This document shows, one piece after another, positions 44,873 to 54,436 of a stretch of 64,000 nt of DNA. The DNA lies in assembly GCF_036226765.1 (NCBI RefSeq), contig NZ_CP109017.1, positions 6,449,001 through 6,513,000 of the forward strand. Direction: 5' to 3'. Made by a program: the position numbers and the translations under genes. Under the pieces are notes generated by a model that made no database searches, was not told the origin of the DNA, and saw nothing but the letters and a program-made list of their open reading frames with translations. Source of the DNA: Streptomyces sp. NBC_00670 (GTDB taxonomy: Bacteria; Actinomycetota; Actinomycetes; Streptomycetales; Streptomycetaceae). How positions within the stretch are numbered: position 1 is the stretch's first letter; the number at the start of each line of letters is the position of its first letter.

Positions 44873-46947
44873 GCGTTGGGCTGGAACGGCTCGTGCCTGC
44901 CGCGTCCTACCTTGAGGAAGCTTTCTTGCGGTGGGTTCTCACCCCTGCCGCGGATGCGGCCATCGTGCAGCGGGTGCACAGCCAGTACCCGGTCACCGTG
45001 CAGGAGCGCACCTACCGGCTGGACTATCTAATCGTGGGCCAGACGCTGCGGCTGGCTGTCGAGCTGGACGGCTTCGCGTTCCACAGCGACCGGGCAGCAT
45101 TCACCTACGACCGGCTGCGGCAGAACGACCTGGCCGCCACTGGCCTGACGGTTCTGCGGTTCTCCTACGACGCGGTGCGCACGGACACGGCGCGCTGCGT
45201 GGCCCAGCTGCAGGCGATGCTGCGGCGCGATCCGGTGCTCGCTGCGCTGGTGACAGCGGTGCCGGTCGTCGAGGTTCCGGACATGGCCGGCAACCCGATG
45301 CTTGCCGCCGGCCCGCCCCGTGGCATGGGCGCGTTCGGGCCAGTGGCGGAGAGCTCCTACTTCGACGAGGTGCGTGACCGGGTCGACCGGGGGCCGCTGC
45401 GGTCCTGCCAGGACGAAGCGCTGGTCGCGCTGGCGAATTACTACGCCGGCGGCGGCCGGAATGCGGCCGCGGTGATGGCGGTCGGGGCCGGCAAGACGGC
45501 CCTGGGCGTGGCGGCGGCGCTGTCGTTTACCCGGCGGCGGGCGCTGGTGGTGACGCCGGGGTCGGTGATCCGCGGCACTTTCGCGTCGGCGCTCGATGCG
45601 GGGGCGCCGGGCAATGTGCTGTACGGGCTGGCGGGCGGGCCGATGCTGCCCGGCGCCCGCCCGCCGTCGACGCTGGTGCTGGATGCGGACGGGGAGCAGA
45701 TCAGCCGGGTCGGCCGCGAGCGGCTGCTGGCCGCGGACATCGTGGTCACGAACTTCCACGCACTGGGCACGGGGGACAAGAGCGGGGACCTGCTGGCGAA
45801 GCTGGAGCCGGAGGACGTCGACTTCATCGTGGTCGACGAGGCGCACATCGCGGCCAGCGACTCCTACCAGCGGCTGTTCGCGCATTTCCCGCAGGCGCGG
45901 ACGCTGTTGATGTCGGCGTGCTTCACACGCCTGGACGGCAGGCCAATCGACGCGGATGTCGTCTATCGCTACCGGCTGGTGGACTCCGTCGCGGACGGGG
46001 TGGCGAAGAACCTGCGGGTGCACCGGTTCGCACCCGAGACGGCGTCGACGGTGTATGAGGCGGTGTGGCCGGACGGGCGGCGCGAGCAGGTCGTGGGCCG
46101 TGATGCGCTGCTGCGTGTGCTGGGGGACGAGCGGAAGCTGGCGCGGATCACCGCGCAGTCCGAGGCGCCGATCCGGCAGGTGATGGCGGTGACCCGGGCG
46201 TGTCTGGACATGCAGGCCAAGCTGTTGGCCCCCATCAGGCCGCGGGTGCTGTTCGCGGCGATGGGCCAGGCCCACGCTGAGCAGATCGCACGGATCGCTG
46301 AGGAGCACGGCATCGCCTGCGCCACGCTGCACCACAGCATGCCGGCCTCGGCGATCGCCGCGACACGGCGGCGGTTCGAGTCGGAGGCGGGTGACCTCGA
46401 GGGCATCGTGCAATTGCGGATGCTCGGCCAGGGCTACGACTTCCCGCCCATCACCGTCGTCGTGCCGTTGCGGCCGTATGGCAGCTTTGGCGAGTTCTAC
46501 CAGTTCGTCGGCCGCGGCGTCCGCGTCCTGCGCCACTCCCGTCTCGCCCCTGACCAGCAGTACCTGGACATGGTCTGCCACACAGAGCTCGGCCTGGAGG
46601 AGCACTTGGAGGCTTTGTGCGCGGACAACGACATGGACCCTACGGTTCTGCTCGAGGCACCGCTGATCGACACCGGCATGCTGGAGAGCGTTCTCGACGG
46701 CCGTGGCGGTGCCCCGGACGGGACCAACCCGGCGGGTGAGGGCGGGATGGACGCGTTCGTGCTGTACGAGCGGGGCCGGGTCGAGGAGCGTGTGATCCAC
46801 GGCGTGGACCGGGTCGAGGCACGGCGGGCGGAGCGGGAGCAGCGGCTGCTGGCTCAGCGTTACGCCGTCTACGCGCAGAGCACTGCCTCCCCGGTCCCGT
46901 TCGAGCAGTTCGTCGACTACATGCGGAGGCTGACCGGTGGTACGTGA
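44869..46947 (+). CDS. DUF559 (Vsr-like) nuclease fused to DEAH-box SF2 helicase
   Basis: 692 residues. Residues 48-118 form a DUF559/Vsr-like PD-(D/E)XK nuclease: RLDYLIVGQTLRLAVELDGF with Asp52, Glu65 and Asp67, then FHSDRAAFTYDRLRQNDLAA and LTVLRFSYDAV. The helicase follows: Walker A VGAGKT (205-210), DEAH 323-326, motif III as SAC, and motif VI QFVGRGVRVLRH. The C-terminal ~130 residues are uncharacterised. It overlaps both neighbours (4 and 11 bp). The combination suggests ATP-driven translocation with DNA cleavage in phage or plasmid defence, which is inference. Confidence 0.85.
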   Translation: MSVGLERLVPAASYLEEAFLRWVLTPAADAAIVQRVHSQYPVTVQERTYRLDYLIVGQTLRLAVELDGFAFHSDRAAFTYDRLRQNDLAATGLTVLRFSYDAVRTDTARCVAQLQAMLRRDPVLAALVTAVPVVEVPDMAGNPMLAAGPPRGMGAFGPVAESSYFDEVRDRVDRGPLRSCQDEALVALANYYAGGGRNAAAVMAVGAGKTALGVAAALSFTRRRALVVTPGSVIRGTFASALDAGAPGNVLYGLAGGPMLPGARPPSTLVLDADGEQISRVGRERLLAADIVVTNFHALGTGDKSGDLLAKLEPEDVDFIVVDEAHIAASDSYQRLFAHFPQARTLLMSACFTRLDGRPIDADVVYRYRLVDSVADGVAKNLRVHRFAPETASTVYEAVWPDGRREQVVGRDALLRVLGDERKLARITAQSEAPIRQVMAVTRACLDMQAKLLAPIRPRVLFAAMGQAHAEQIARIAEEHGIACATLHHSMPASAIAATRRRFESEAGDLEGIVQLRMLGQGYDFPPITVVVPLRPYGSFGEFYQFVGRGVRVLRHSRLAPDQQYLDMVCHTELGLEEHLEALCADNDMDPTVLLEAPLIDTGMLESVLDGRGGAPDGTNPAGEGGMDAFVLYERGRVEERVIHGVDRVEARRAEREQRLLAQRYAVYAQSTASPVPFEQFVDYMRRLTGGT

Positions 46948-49666
46948 CCCGTCGTACTGGTGGCATCCGGCCATCCAGGCCGACCCCGGAGAAGCCCTCC
47001 GCCTGGAGGCGGCGGCCGGGCAGCAGCGGCGGTTCGCCGAGCTCGACGCCCTGGCGGCCCGACTGCTCGGCGCTGCCCTGGCCGGACAGCCGCTGGCCAC
47101 CGTCACTCCCGGCCGGGGACGCGACACCCCCGACAGGGCCGAGGTGACGGCCCTCACCCCAGCAGAAGCAGCCCTGTGTGCCGGCTTCTTCAGCGTCCAG
47201 GAGCAGCACAAGCGCGGCGCGTGGTACCTGCCGGCGAAACTGTCCGTGAAGGCGGGGGCGGTCAACCTGCCGCATCTGCTGCGGGAACGTCCCGGCCACG
47301 CTCTGACACTGGCCGCCGATGAGACCGCCCGGCTCACCGCCGTGGAGGGCGCGGACACCATCCTGCTGTGGGCGCTGCTGGTGCCGTTGTTCGAGACATT
47401 GCTGCAGCCCGTCCGGCTGCGAGCGGCGGGAGACATCTTCCCGCCCACGCAGCAGCAGCGGTTCTGGACTGTGATCGAAGAGCGCTACCGGCTTTTGGGC
47501 ATTGGGGACGGTGCGCTGGAAGCTTTCCGCTACGGCGGCGCTTGGCCGACTCTGGACCGGGCGGGACAGCAGCAGGCCCGCCTGGAGCTGCTGGACACCC
47601 TCGCCGCTGCCGACCTGGTACAACTCGTCGCCCGCCACCGCATCCAGCAGCTCCAAGCCCTGATGTCCGGCTTCGCCAAGAAGGCCAGGGCCGGCACGGC
47701 CCTGGCGCGCCGGATACTCACCAAAGAACTGCAGCCGGTCGTCTCCGCGTACTTCGCAGGCGACTGGCTGGCCGCTCTGGACTACCTTCAGGCTCCTGTC
47801 CACCCGGACGAGGAAATCATCACCGCTCTTCCTGAGCCCCGCCTGTATGTGGGCACGTCCGTCCAGACAGCCGACGTTGCTGCCGAGGCGGGCATCGCGG
47901 AAGCCGAGGTGCAGGCCATGCTGGCCGCCTTCCTCGGCGGGGGCAGTTCCGTGTCCCCGGTGGAGGAGCGGACTGCTGCCCTGCGTCGCTGGTGGACGGG
48001 TTTCGACCAGGCGCATGCGGTCCAGGCGCCGGGGATGCCCTCCTTGTGGGGTCTGGTCGACGAGGAACTGATGAGCCTGTCGCGGACCGAGCAGGGTTTC
48101 ACCCCTCAGCTGTACCAGCAGTGTCTGCCCGCCGACGTCCTCAAGGAGGTCGGACGGCTGTGGGCGACAGTGACGCTGCAGCGGTATCCCGGCCGGATCG
48201 TCAGCAATCCGCGGCCGCACCGGATCATGGCCGACGCACTGGGCCCGGCGGGCGAGTTCTGGCACGGCATGGGTCTGACCGCCTGGTTCGTGTGCGAAGG
48301 ACCCTACTCCCGCACCACCCTGGACCGCGCCAACCGCTACTACAGCAAGTCTCTGGCGGCCCTGCGCGCGGCGGGCTGCCCCGTCGACCCGACCTTCTTC
48401 CGCGAGCTGGCTGCTGCCGAACAGATGCTGGGGCCGGAGGAGGACATCACCGACAGCACAAGCAGCACGGTCGAAACTCCCTACGGTCAGGTGATCTTCA
48501 CCTCCGGCATGAGCGGCCGCACCCGCCGCAAGGGCTTCGAAGGGGTGCGGGACCTCATCACCCGATACCGGCGTGCCTGGGCCGAACAGCACCTCGCAAC
48601 CTACCTGCAGCACCGGTGGCGCACCGAGCTGGAGAACGTCGCGCACCAGCTCCACCGCCACGTCGCGGCCAAAGGGAAGCCGCCCACACTCACCCAGTTC
48701 TCCCGGTTCGCCACGGAAACCGCCAACCACTGGACCGGCGGCGACCTGGGAGCGCTGTACACAGCCATCGGCGAGCCGGCACCGTCCGAGCAGGAACGGC
48801 CTGCTCGTTTGCTGACAGGTGACGGCTATGACGTGGCCCGGCGGGTGTATCGGGCACTGGGGGGTGAGCCTGTCGACCACGACACGTGGTTGAACAGGCC
48901 GGAGGAGACCCAGCGGCAGTGGCAGCTTGGCCGGCTGGCCGCCGAGAGTCTGCGCTATCTGCAACTGCAGGAGGCCCTCGGGCAGCCCCCGACGGCCAAG
49001 CAGTTCGGTGCCCATCGTCTGCGCTGGCCCTGGCCCGGCGAGGAGGCAGAGGGCTGGCCTCGCCTCCAGCAGGTTCTCGCTGCGCTCACCGGCATCAGCT
49101 CTGCCTCGGAACAAAGCCTCTCCCTCGCTGACGGCTCGACCATGGTGGTCCGCCCTCGGGACGGCGGACAGCAGATGCTGGCCAAGGGAGCCAACGCGCC
49201 CCTGGCACCCGAAGAGGCCGCCATCCGCGTCACTGCCTCCGGCGTGCCCGTGGACGTGTCCGCAGTGCTACTCACCGACGAGGGCAGAGTCCGCAGTGAT
49301 GACGACCTGGTCTTCTACAACCACCCCTTCCAAGACGGGGTTCGCATTGACGGCGGGACCGTCACTGCCGAGCTGGGCCTCATCCCGGAAGGCGTCAGCA
49401 GCATCGCCATCGTCGTCAGCGTCGATCCCGAGGGTCCGCCCGGCGCAGTCTTGGACCAGAACACCGTGTGGGAGGCACAGATCACTCAGCCGTCCGGCGC
49501 CCGGCTGTCCTTCGTGCCGCCGCCGTTCACGGGGGGAGAGACGGTGGCCGTCGCGGTGGAGGTTTACCGCCGTACGGGTAGCTGGAAAGTCCGCGCAGTC
49601 GGGCAGGGCTACGCCAGCGGACTGGCAGGTCTGGCCACCGACTACGGCATCGATGTGGAGGCTTGA
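46937..49666 (+). CDS. large protein with C-terminal TerD domain
   Basis: 909 residues. Positions 1-760 match nothing I recognise; they are soluble and mainly helical, with Trp/Arg-rich patches (SYWWHPAIQ, LRRWWTGFDQ). Residues about 763-909 are a TerD domain: VDVSAVLLTDEGRVRSDDDL followed by VFYNHP, then VSSIAIVVSVD and AVGQGYASGLAGLATDYGID. The DDDLVFYN calcium-binding loop is intact. TerD proteins are usually ~190 residues and stand alone in tellurite/phage-resistance clusters, so this fusion is unusual. It overlaps the nuclease-helicase gene by 11 bp, pointing to one complex. Confidence 0.85.
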   Translation: MVRDPSYWWHPAIQADPGEALRLEAAAGQQRRFAELDALAARLLGAALAGQPLATVTPGRGRDTPDRAEVTALTPAEAALCAGFFSVQEQHKRGAWYLPAKLSVKAGAVNLPHLLRERPGHALTLAADETARLTAVEGADTILLWALLVPLFETLLQPVRLRAAGDIFPPTQQQRFWTVIEERYRLLGIGDGALEAFRYGGAWPTLDRAGQQQARLELLDTLAAADLVQLVARHRIQQLQALMSGFAKKARAGTALARRILTKELQPVVSAYFAGDWLAALDYLQAPVHPDEEIITALPEPRLYVGTSVQTADVAAEAGIAEAEVQAMLAAFLGGGSSVSPVEERTAALRRWWTGFDQAHAVQAPGMPSLWGLVDEELMSLSRTEQGFTPQLYQQCLPADVLKEVGRLWATVTLQRYPGRIVSNPRPHRIMADALGPAGEFWHGMGLTAWFVCEGPYSRTTLDRANRYYSKSLAALRAAGCPVDPTFFRELAAAEQMLGPEEDITDSTSSTVETPYGQVIFTSGMSGRTRRKGFEGVRDLITRYRRAWAEQHLATYLQHRWRTELENVAHQLHRHVAAKGKPPTLTQFSRFATETANHWTGGDLGALYTAIGEPAPSEQERPARLLTGDGYDVARRVYRALGGEPVDHDTWLNRPEETQRQWQLGRLAAESLRYLQLQEALGQPPTAKQFGAHRLRWPWPGEEAEGWPRLQQVLAALTGISSASEQSLSLADGSTMVVRPRDGGQQMLAKGANAPLAPEEAAIRVTASGVPVDVSAVLLTDEGRVRSDDDLVFYNHPFQDGVRIDGGTVTAELGLIPEGVSSIAIVVSVDPEGPPGAVLDQNTVWEAQITQPSGARLSFVPPPFTGGETVAVAVEVYRRTGSWKVRAVGQGYASGLAGLATDYGIDVEA

Positions 49667-49707
49667 ACCGGACGCACAGCGGGTGGGGGGATGGCGGGTC
49701 GTCATGG

Positions 49708-50145
49708 TCAGGTCTGCTGCCCTGGTGGCCTGCAGTCCAGCACTTTGGCCTGCACGGGAAGCCGATGGGCTGTGGCCTGTTGGTGCTGTTGCTGCTCGAT
49801 CTGCTCCCGGCTGTGGGCCGGGGAGCAGACCGGCCGCCTGTTGGTGTCCCAGATGTCGCAGTCGAAGAATCCGACCAGGAGGATGCCGGCCGTGCGGGAG
49901 TGGCGCAGGTAGCGGGCTACCAGCTGGTCGGTCAGTGCCGTGGGGAGTGTGGGGTTCCAGCACCCCTTGCACTCGAGGAAAATCGTGACCGGGGCCGGGT
50001 CGTCGGGAGCAGTGGCGGCCTGGATGTGGATGTCGGTGCGGCCTCCTCCCCCGACGCCGGGGCGGTTGACCTGGCCCATCTGAAGCAGGCTCTGGCTGTC
50101 GCAGGTGACGACAGGGTCACCCCCGCATCCCTGGATGGGCCCCAC
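49708..50145 (-). pseudogene. remnant of a large protein: C-terminal nuclease-like domain
   Basis: On the minus strand about 145 codons read like the end of a real protein: GGRTDIHIQAATAPDDP, VTIFLECKGCWN (Glu-Cys-Lys in a PD-(D/E)XK-like pattern), LPTALTDQLVARYL and GILLVGFFDCDIWD. This matches the C-terminal nuclease-like domain I recall from very large Streptomyces island proteins. Upstream the frame passes into the opposite-strand Mrr-like gene, so the rest of the protein is gone. No credible start is seen. Confidence 0.6.
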
Positions 50146-50358
50146 CCCGGCCAGCGCACCACGGCCCGCCTTCAGCCGCCTCTCGTACGCGCTGTCTTGA
50201 GCCGCTCGATCCCACGCAGCGGCACGCCGGCTGAAGCCAGCATCCACCGCCGATCTCTGAGCTATCAGCGCCTGATCGTGCGCTTTCGCATCGTCGTGCG
50301 CTTTCGCGCGCCTGTCCGCGTCTCGGGCGTTGTCAGTGCCGGGTGCGACGATGCAGTC

Positions 50359-53300
50359 GTGACAAAGCCGAACCTCTCCGAATCCGGCACACTGCGAGAG
50401 CCTGAAGGCACCAGCGGTGATCGCGGACCGGCCGCGGACGTCTGGGCGCCATGTGCCGGAGATCCGAACCTGCGCACTCCTCCTCCGGCTGGTTCCCCGG
50501 GGCGCACGCCTGCGGGAGCGGATCTGGATCTGCATCTTGGCTGGGACCGTTTCGAGAAGCTGATGCTGGCCCTGGCCCGCCGTGCACTGGGCCTGCGGGA
50601 CATCCGCTTTCGGCGTTACGGGGTCCAGGGGCAAGAGCAGCACGGCATCGACCTGGCTGGTCGGGAGCCGACGGGTGACTACGCGGTCATCCAGTGCAAG
50701 GACTACGCGGCGTTCACCGCCGGGGACCTGCGCAAGGCGGTCGAGAAGTTCGCCGTCGGTCGGCGTCCCTTCGATGCAGGCCGTCTGATTGTGGCGACTT
50801 CTGCCTCCACCGAGGCCACGCAGCTGGCCGACGAGCTGGCCGCGCTTCAGCTCCAATATTCTGATCTCGACTTGGACCTGTGGGGAGCCGAGCAGATCAA
50901 CCAGCACCTGCGCTACTGCGGCGACATCGTCGCCCAGTTCTGGACGCGGGAGACGGCGGCCGACTTCTGCACGGGCGCTCCGCTGCCAGGGGTGCCGGCT
51001 CCACCGCCGGACCGGCAGGAGCAAGCCGAGAGGGTCCTCATCGGGCCCCTCAACACAGATGATGTGGCGCCGATGCTGCGGGCCGCGGACAGCAGGCGGA
51101 CCGAGGCACCGGCGGAGTCAGCCAGGCTCTACGGAGACTTGGCGCACCGGCTGTACGTCGCCGGGTACCGGGGACATGCCACCGTCTTGCGGAAAAAGCA
51201 GCTCGAGGCGCTCCAAGAGGGCGGTCTGTTCGACGAGGCAGCCGGCTTGGCGGCCGAAGTTGCCGCAGCCGCACTCCACCACGGAGACAGCGATCAGGCA
51301 CGGATCCTGGCCCACCAGCTCGAGCAGTTCGCCCGCGACGCGGCCAGCTCCCGCACCCCAGAGGCTTCGGCCACGGCACGTCACGCCACCCTCATCAACG
51401 CGGCCGCCCAGGACATCGCCCACCCTCTGACCATGAGCCGTCTGGCCCCCGCCCTGGAAGCCGGCGACAAACACGCCCCCGACTACCGGCCGCTTCTGGT
51501 CCTCATGCTCGGCGAGTACCGGCTCGCCACCGAGTTCCATACGCTCGAGGAACTCGACGGCCTCATCAGCGCAGCCCTCGCACAGGCAAAAGACCAGCCA
51601 GTAACGGAACAGACGCAGGACATTGTTGTGCGCCTGCGTCTGCTGCGAGCCGAATACGACATCGCGCAACGGCAGGAGTTGCTCCGCGAGGCCAGACGGC
51701 ACCGGATGAAGGGCCGGCACGCAGCACTCGTCAGTGCGCGCGAGGCGCGACGCTGCGCCCTCGAAGGCCGGGCAGAGGAAGCAGTGGAGAACTGGAGGGA
51801 TGCCGTCCAGGACGGCATCCACGCGGGACTTGCCGAAGAGGCCGCCGACTGGCTTTACGCCATCCGCGCGGCCAACGCACGGTACGGACCGTGGATGACC
51901 GAGATCGATGACGAGCATCGCCTTGCCCAGGCACTGCGCACGACGGGCACCGGTCGCCTGTTGGACCGCATCCGGGACCCCAGAGCACAGGCGATGTCGG
52001 CGCTGGTGAGGGGCAAGCCCACCGAGGCGGTCCTTGCGGCCCGGCGCTGGCTGGCCGACAGCGTGGTCACCGGGAGCTGGGCGGACGAGAGCGAAGCCGT
52101 GACGGTGCTCGCGGACCTCTACCGCGACCACAGCGAACCCGCCCTGGCGGCGGCCTACTACCAGCGCGCCGGAAGCAGCGAGAAGCTCGAACAGCTTACC
52201 AAGGGCATGGGAGATGAACTGCTTCCCCTGGTGCCCGGCGTGAGCCAGCCGTGGTGGGTCCTGCGTGCACGGGCAGCCCTCATTGCGGCACAAGCCGACC
52301 TGGGCGAGGACGCGGCGGCCCACGAGCTGTTCGAGGAGATGCTGGACCTGGCCGTACGCGGCAGGGCTGGTGAACTCGTCGATTCACCTACACGGTCCCT
52401 GGCCGTGCAGGCCGCGAAGAGCGCCTGCGCTCTCGCCTCGCGCAGCTCACCTGAACAGGCCGCAGCACTGCTGGACCTGCTCAGCTCCGACGTCCCCCGC
52501 CAACCCCATCAGTACAGTTACACCGACGACGAGCACGCGACCGCATGCGTGGCCATCGCCATGGCACACCCCGAACTCGCCATGCGCGCCCTCACCAGGC
52601 TGTTCGATCTCGCCGACGTCCACACCGACAAAGCTCTGAACGTACTTCTAAGGGATCAGACGCTGCGCCTACTGGGCGCCTGGCCGCAGGGCGACAGCTC
52701 GGCTGTCGGCACTGCCTCCTGCAGCCCGCTGAGCGATGACGAACAGAACACCCTGCGCAGGCGAGCCGACGAGCTGGTCAAGCGGGAACACTACCTGTCC
52801 AACGTGATCCAGGCCGCCCTCACCCCCGGCCATCCCGACGTGCAGGAGCGCGCCAGGACGGCTCGGGATCGCATCCTGAGTCGGCCTGAGCCGGAGCCCA
52901 ACTCCATGTCCCTGGGCAGCACGATGGTTCCCGACTCGGCCATGGTCTGTCACCTCGCCTCCGATGATCAGCGAGCCTGCCTGAACAAGCTCCTTGCCGT
53001 GGCGAGTGATCGACGAGAGTCGGCGTCCAACCGGCAGGACGCTTTGATCGGCGCCCGCAATCTCGTCGTCGACCAGGAATCGGAGACCAAGGGCACCACC
53101 TTCCGTGCAAGTCAGCCCTTCGCCCTGGGCGCGCTCGACGGAAGCCGACTCGACGAGTTCACGGGCCAGGCCCACCCCCTCAGTACCTTGAAGATCAACC
53201 TGGGATCCGCGTCGCTGCGCGGCCCCGGACTGCGCCTGGCTGCTGCCTCAGCGACAACAGCTGACGAGCAGGAATGGGTCAAAGAACAGGCAGTTGAACT

Positions 53301-53640
53301 CCTGCGCAGCGACGATGCCCATGACGTCCAGGAAGCAGCCCTGACACTCAACAGCCTCCCAAGCGACGTCACAAGGGACATTGACGCCCGCGCTCTGGCC
53401 GACCACAGCCATGTCACGGCTCGGCAGCTCAGCGCAGTGCTGTGTATGCAGCAGCCCCAGCGCTTTGCCGATACCACGGCTCGTCTTGCCGCAGACCCGA
53501 GCGTCCGAGTGCGCCGTACTCTGGCCGAAGCGGCGACAGCTCATGCAGGCCGTGACGCCCCACCAGTAGTCGCGGGACTTCTGGACCGTCTTGGCAAGGA
53601 CCCCCGGCACAGTGTCCGCGTCTTGGTGCGAGTCCGGTAG
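50359..53640 (+). CDS. Mrr-like restriction endonuclease fused to helical (TPR/HEAT-like) repeats
   Basis: 1093 residues. The N-terminal 55 residues are disordered. Residues about 60-180 form a PD-(D/E)XK nuclease of the Mrr type: GWDRFEKLMLALARRALGLR, GIDLAG with Asp98, and AVIQCKDY with Gln112-Cys-Lys114. Residues ~200-900 are Ala/Leu-rich helical repeats resembling TPR (YLADLAHR-like pairs, AVENWRDAVQDGIHAG), and the last ~120 resemble HEAT repeats (DPSVRVRRTLAEAA, DPRHSVRVLV). GTG at 50359 was chosen as the first start before the nuclease. A helical scaffold carrying a DNase suggests a sensor/effector defence protein. No partner gene adjoins it. Confidence 0.82.
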   Translation: MTKPNLSESGTLREPEGTSGDRGPAADVWAPCAGDPNLRTPPPAGSPGRTPAGADLDLHLGWDRFEKLMLALARRALGLRDIRFRRYGVQGQEQHGIDLAGREPTGDYAVIQCKDYAAFTAGDLRKAVEKFAVGRRPFDAGRLIVATSASTEATQLADELAALQLQYSDLDLDLWGAEQINQHLRYCGDIVAQFWTRETAADFCTGAPLPGVPAPPPDRQEQAERVLIGPLNTDDVAPMLRAADSRRTEAPAESARLYGDLAHRLYVAGYRGHATVLRKKQLEALQEGGLFDEAAGLAAEVAAAALHHGDSDQARILAHQLEQFARDAASSRTPEASATARHATLINAAAQDIAHPLTMSRLAPALEAGDKHAPDYRPLLVLMLGEYRLATEFHTLEELDGLISAALAQAKDQPVTEQTQDIVVRLRLLRAEYDIAQRQELLREARRHRMKGRHAALVSAREARRCALEGRAEEAVENWRDAVQDGIHAGLAEEAADWLYAIRAANARYGPWMTEIDDEHRLAQALRTTGTGRLLDRIRDPRAQAMSALVRGKPTEAVLAARRWLADSVVTGSWADESEAVTVLADLYRDHSEPALAAAYYQRAGSSEKLEQLTKGMGDELLPLVPGVSQPWWVLRARAALIAAQADLGEDAAAHELFEEMLDLAVRGRAGELVDSPTRSLAVQAAKSACALASRSSPEQAAALLDLLSSDVPRQPHQYSYTDDEHATACVAIAMAHPELAMRALTRLFDLADVHTDKALNVLLRDQTLRLLGAWPQGDSSAVGTASCSPLSDDEQNTLRRRADELVKREHYLSNVIQAALTPGHPDVQERARTARDRILSRPEPEPNSMSLGSTMVPDSAMVCHLASDDQRACLNKLLAVASDRRESASNRQDALIGARNLVVDQESETKGTTFRASQPFALGALDGSRLDEFTGQAHPLSTLKINLGSASLRGPGLRLAAASATTADEQEWVKEQAVELLRSDDAHDVQEAALTLNSLPSDVTRDIDARALADHSHVTARQLSAVLCMQQPQRFADTTARLAADPSVRVRRTLAEAATAHAGRDAPPVVAGLLDRLGKDPRHSVRVLVRVR

Positions 53641-53648
53641 AACAAATC

Positions 53649-54413
53649 TCAGGTCGTGTCCGCAATGTCAGGGAGCCTGAGTTGCAGGCAGGCGAGGGTG
53701 ACCATGGCTTGGGAGTGGCGGCCGCGTTTGTCGTACCGGGTGGCCAGGGCCTTGTGGTGCTTGAGCTTGTTGCAGCAGCGTTCGACGACATTGCGGCACC
53801 GGCAGGCGGCACGGTCGAGGTAGTAGCGTCGCTCACCGCGCCGGATACGGCCGTTGATCTGGTCGATCCGTTCCGGGATGGCCGCCCTGGTGCATCGCCT
53901 GGGCAGGTAGGCGCGGATCTTCACGGACGAGTAGCCCTTGTCCGCGGCGACCTGCTCCGGTCTGGACCGTGGCCGGCCCGGGGCGCGCGATCCTGATGCG
54001 GGCCATTACTGCCTCGAACTGGGTGCAGTCGTTGACGTTCCTGGCGGTGAGGGCGAAGGCAAAGGCAAGAAGGCGGTCGTGTCCGTCGCAGGGAAGATGG
54101 ATCCTTGTGGTCAGTCCGCCGCGAGACCGGCCGATCGCCTCGCCCGGCCAGAGCCCCCTTTTCGGGCCCCGCCGCATGCTGGTGGGCCCGCACGGTGGTG
54201 GAGTCACGATGCGCCAGTCGACGGTGCCCACGGCATCGCAATGCTGCTGGGCGTTGGCCAACAGGCGGTCCTAGGTGCCATCGGCCGACCAGCAGCGGAA
54301 GGGTTCGAAGACCGTCTTCCACGGGCCATAGCGTTCGGGCAAATCCCGCCAGGCCGAGAACGGCGAGTCGTCTGCGCCCGGCCGCCGCGGGGTGCGGGGC
54401 TGGGGGCAGCGGT
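53649..54413 (-). pseudogene. degenerate IS5-family transposase
   Basis: Pieces of an IS5-type DDE transposase occur in order but in different frames: ERYGPWKTVFEPFRCWSADG, an in-frame TAG, RLLANAQQHCDAVGTVDWR, DSTTVRAHQHAAGP in another frame, GRSRGGLTTRIHLPCDGHDR, and finally RNVVERCCNKLKHHKALATR with RYDKRG. At least two frameshifts and one stop separate them, so it is inactive. Clear terminal repeats are not visible. It separates the Mrr-like gene from the Gabija-like pair. Confidence 0.85.
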
Positions 54414-54436
54414 CATGGCAGGGATGATAAGAGCTG

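Noticed and set aside
45028..49114. Large minus-strand frames opposite the nuclease-helicase and TerD genes
   Set aside because: The plus strand has nuclease, helicase and TerD motifs with overlapping coupled genes; the minus frames show none.
49663..50358. Extending the Mrr-like gene upstream to 49663
   Set aside because: The extra 232 residues lie over the minus-strand nuclease remnant and have shadow composition. The nuclease domain starts after 50359.
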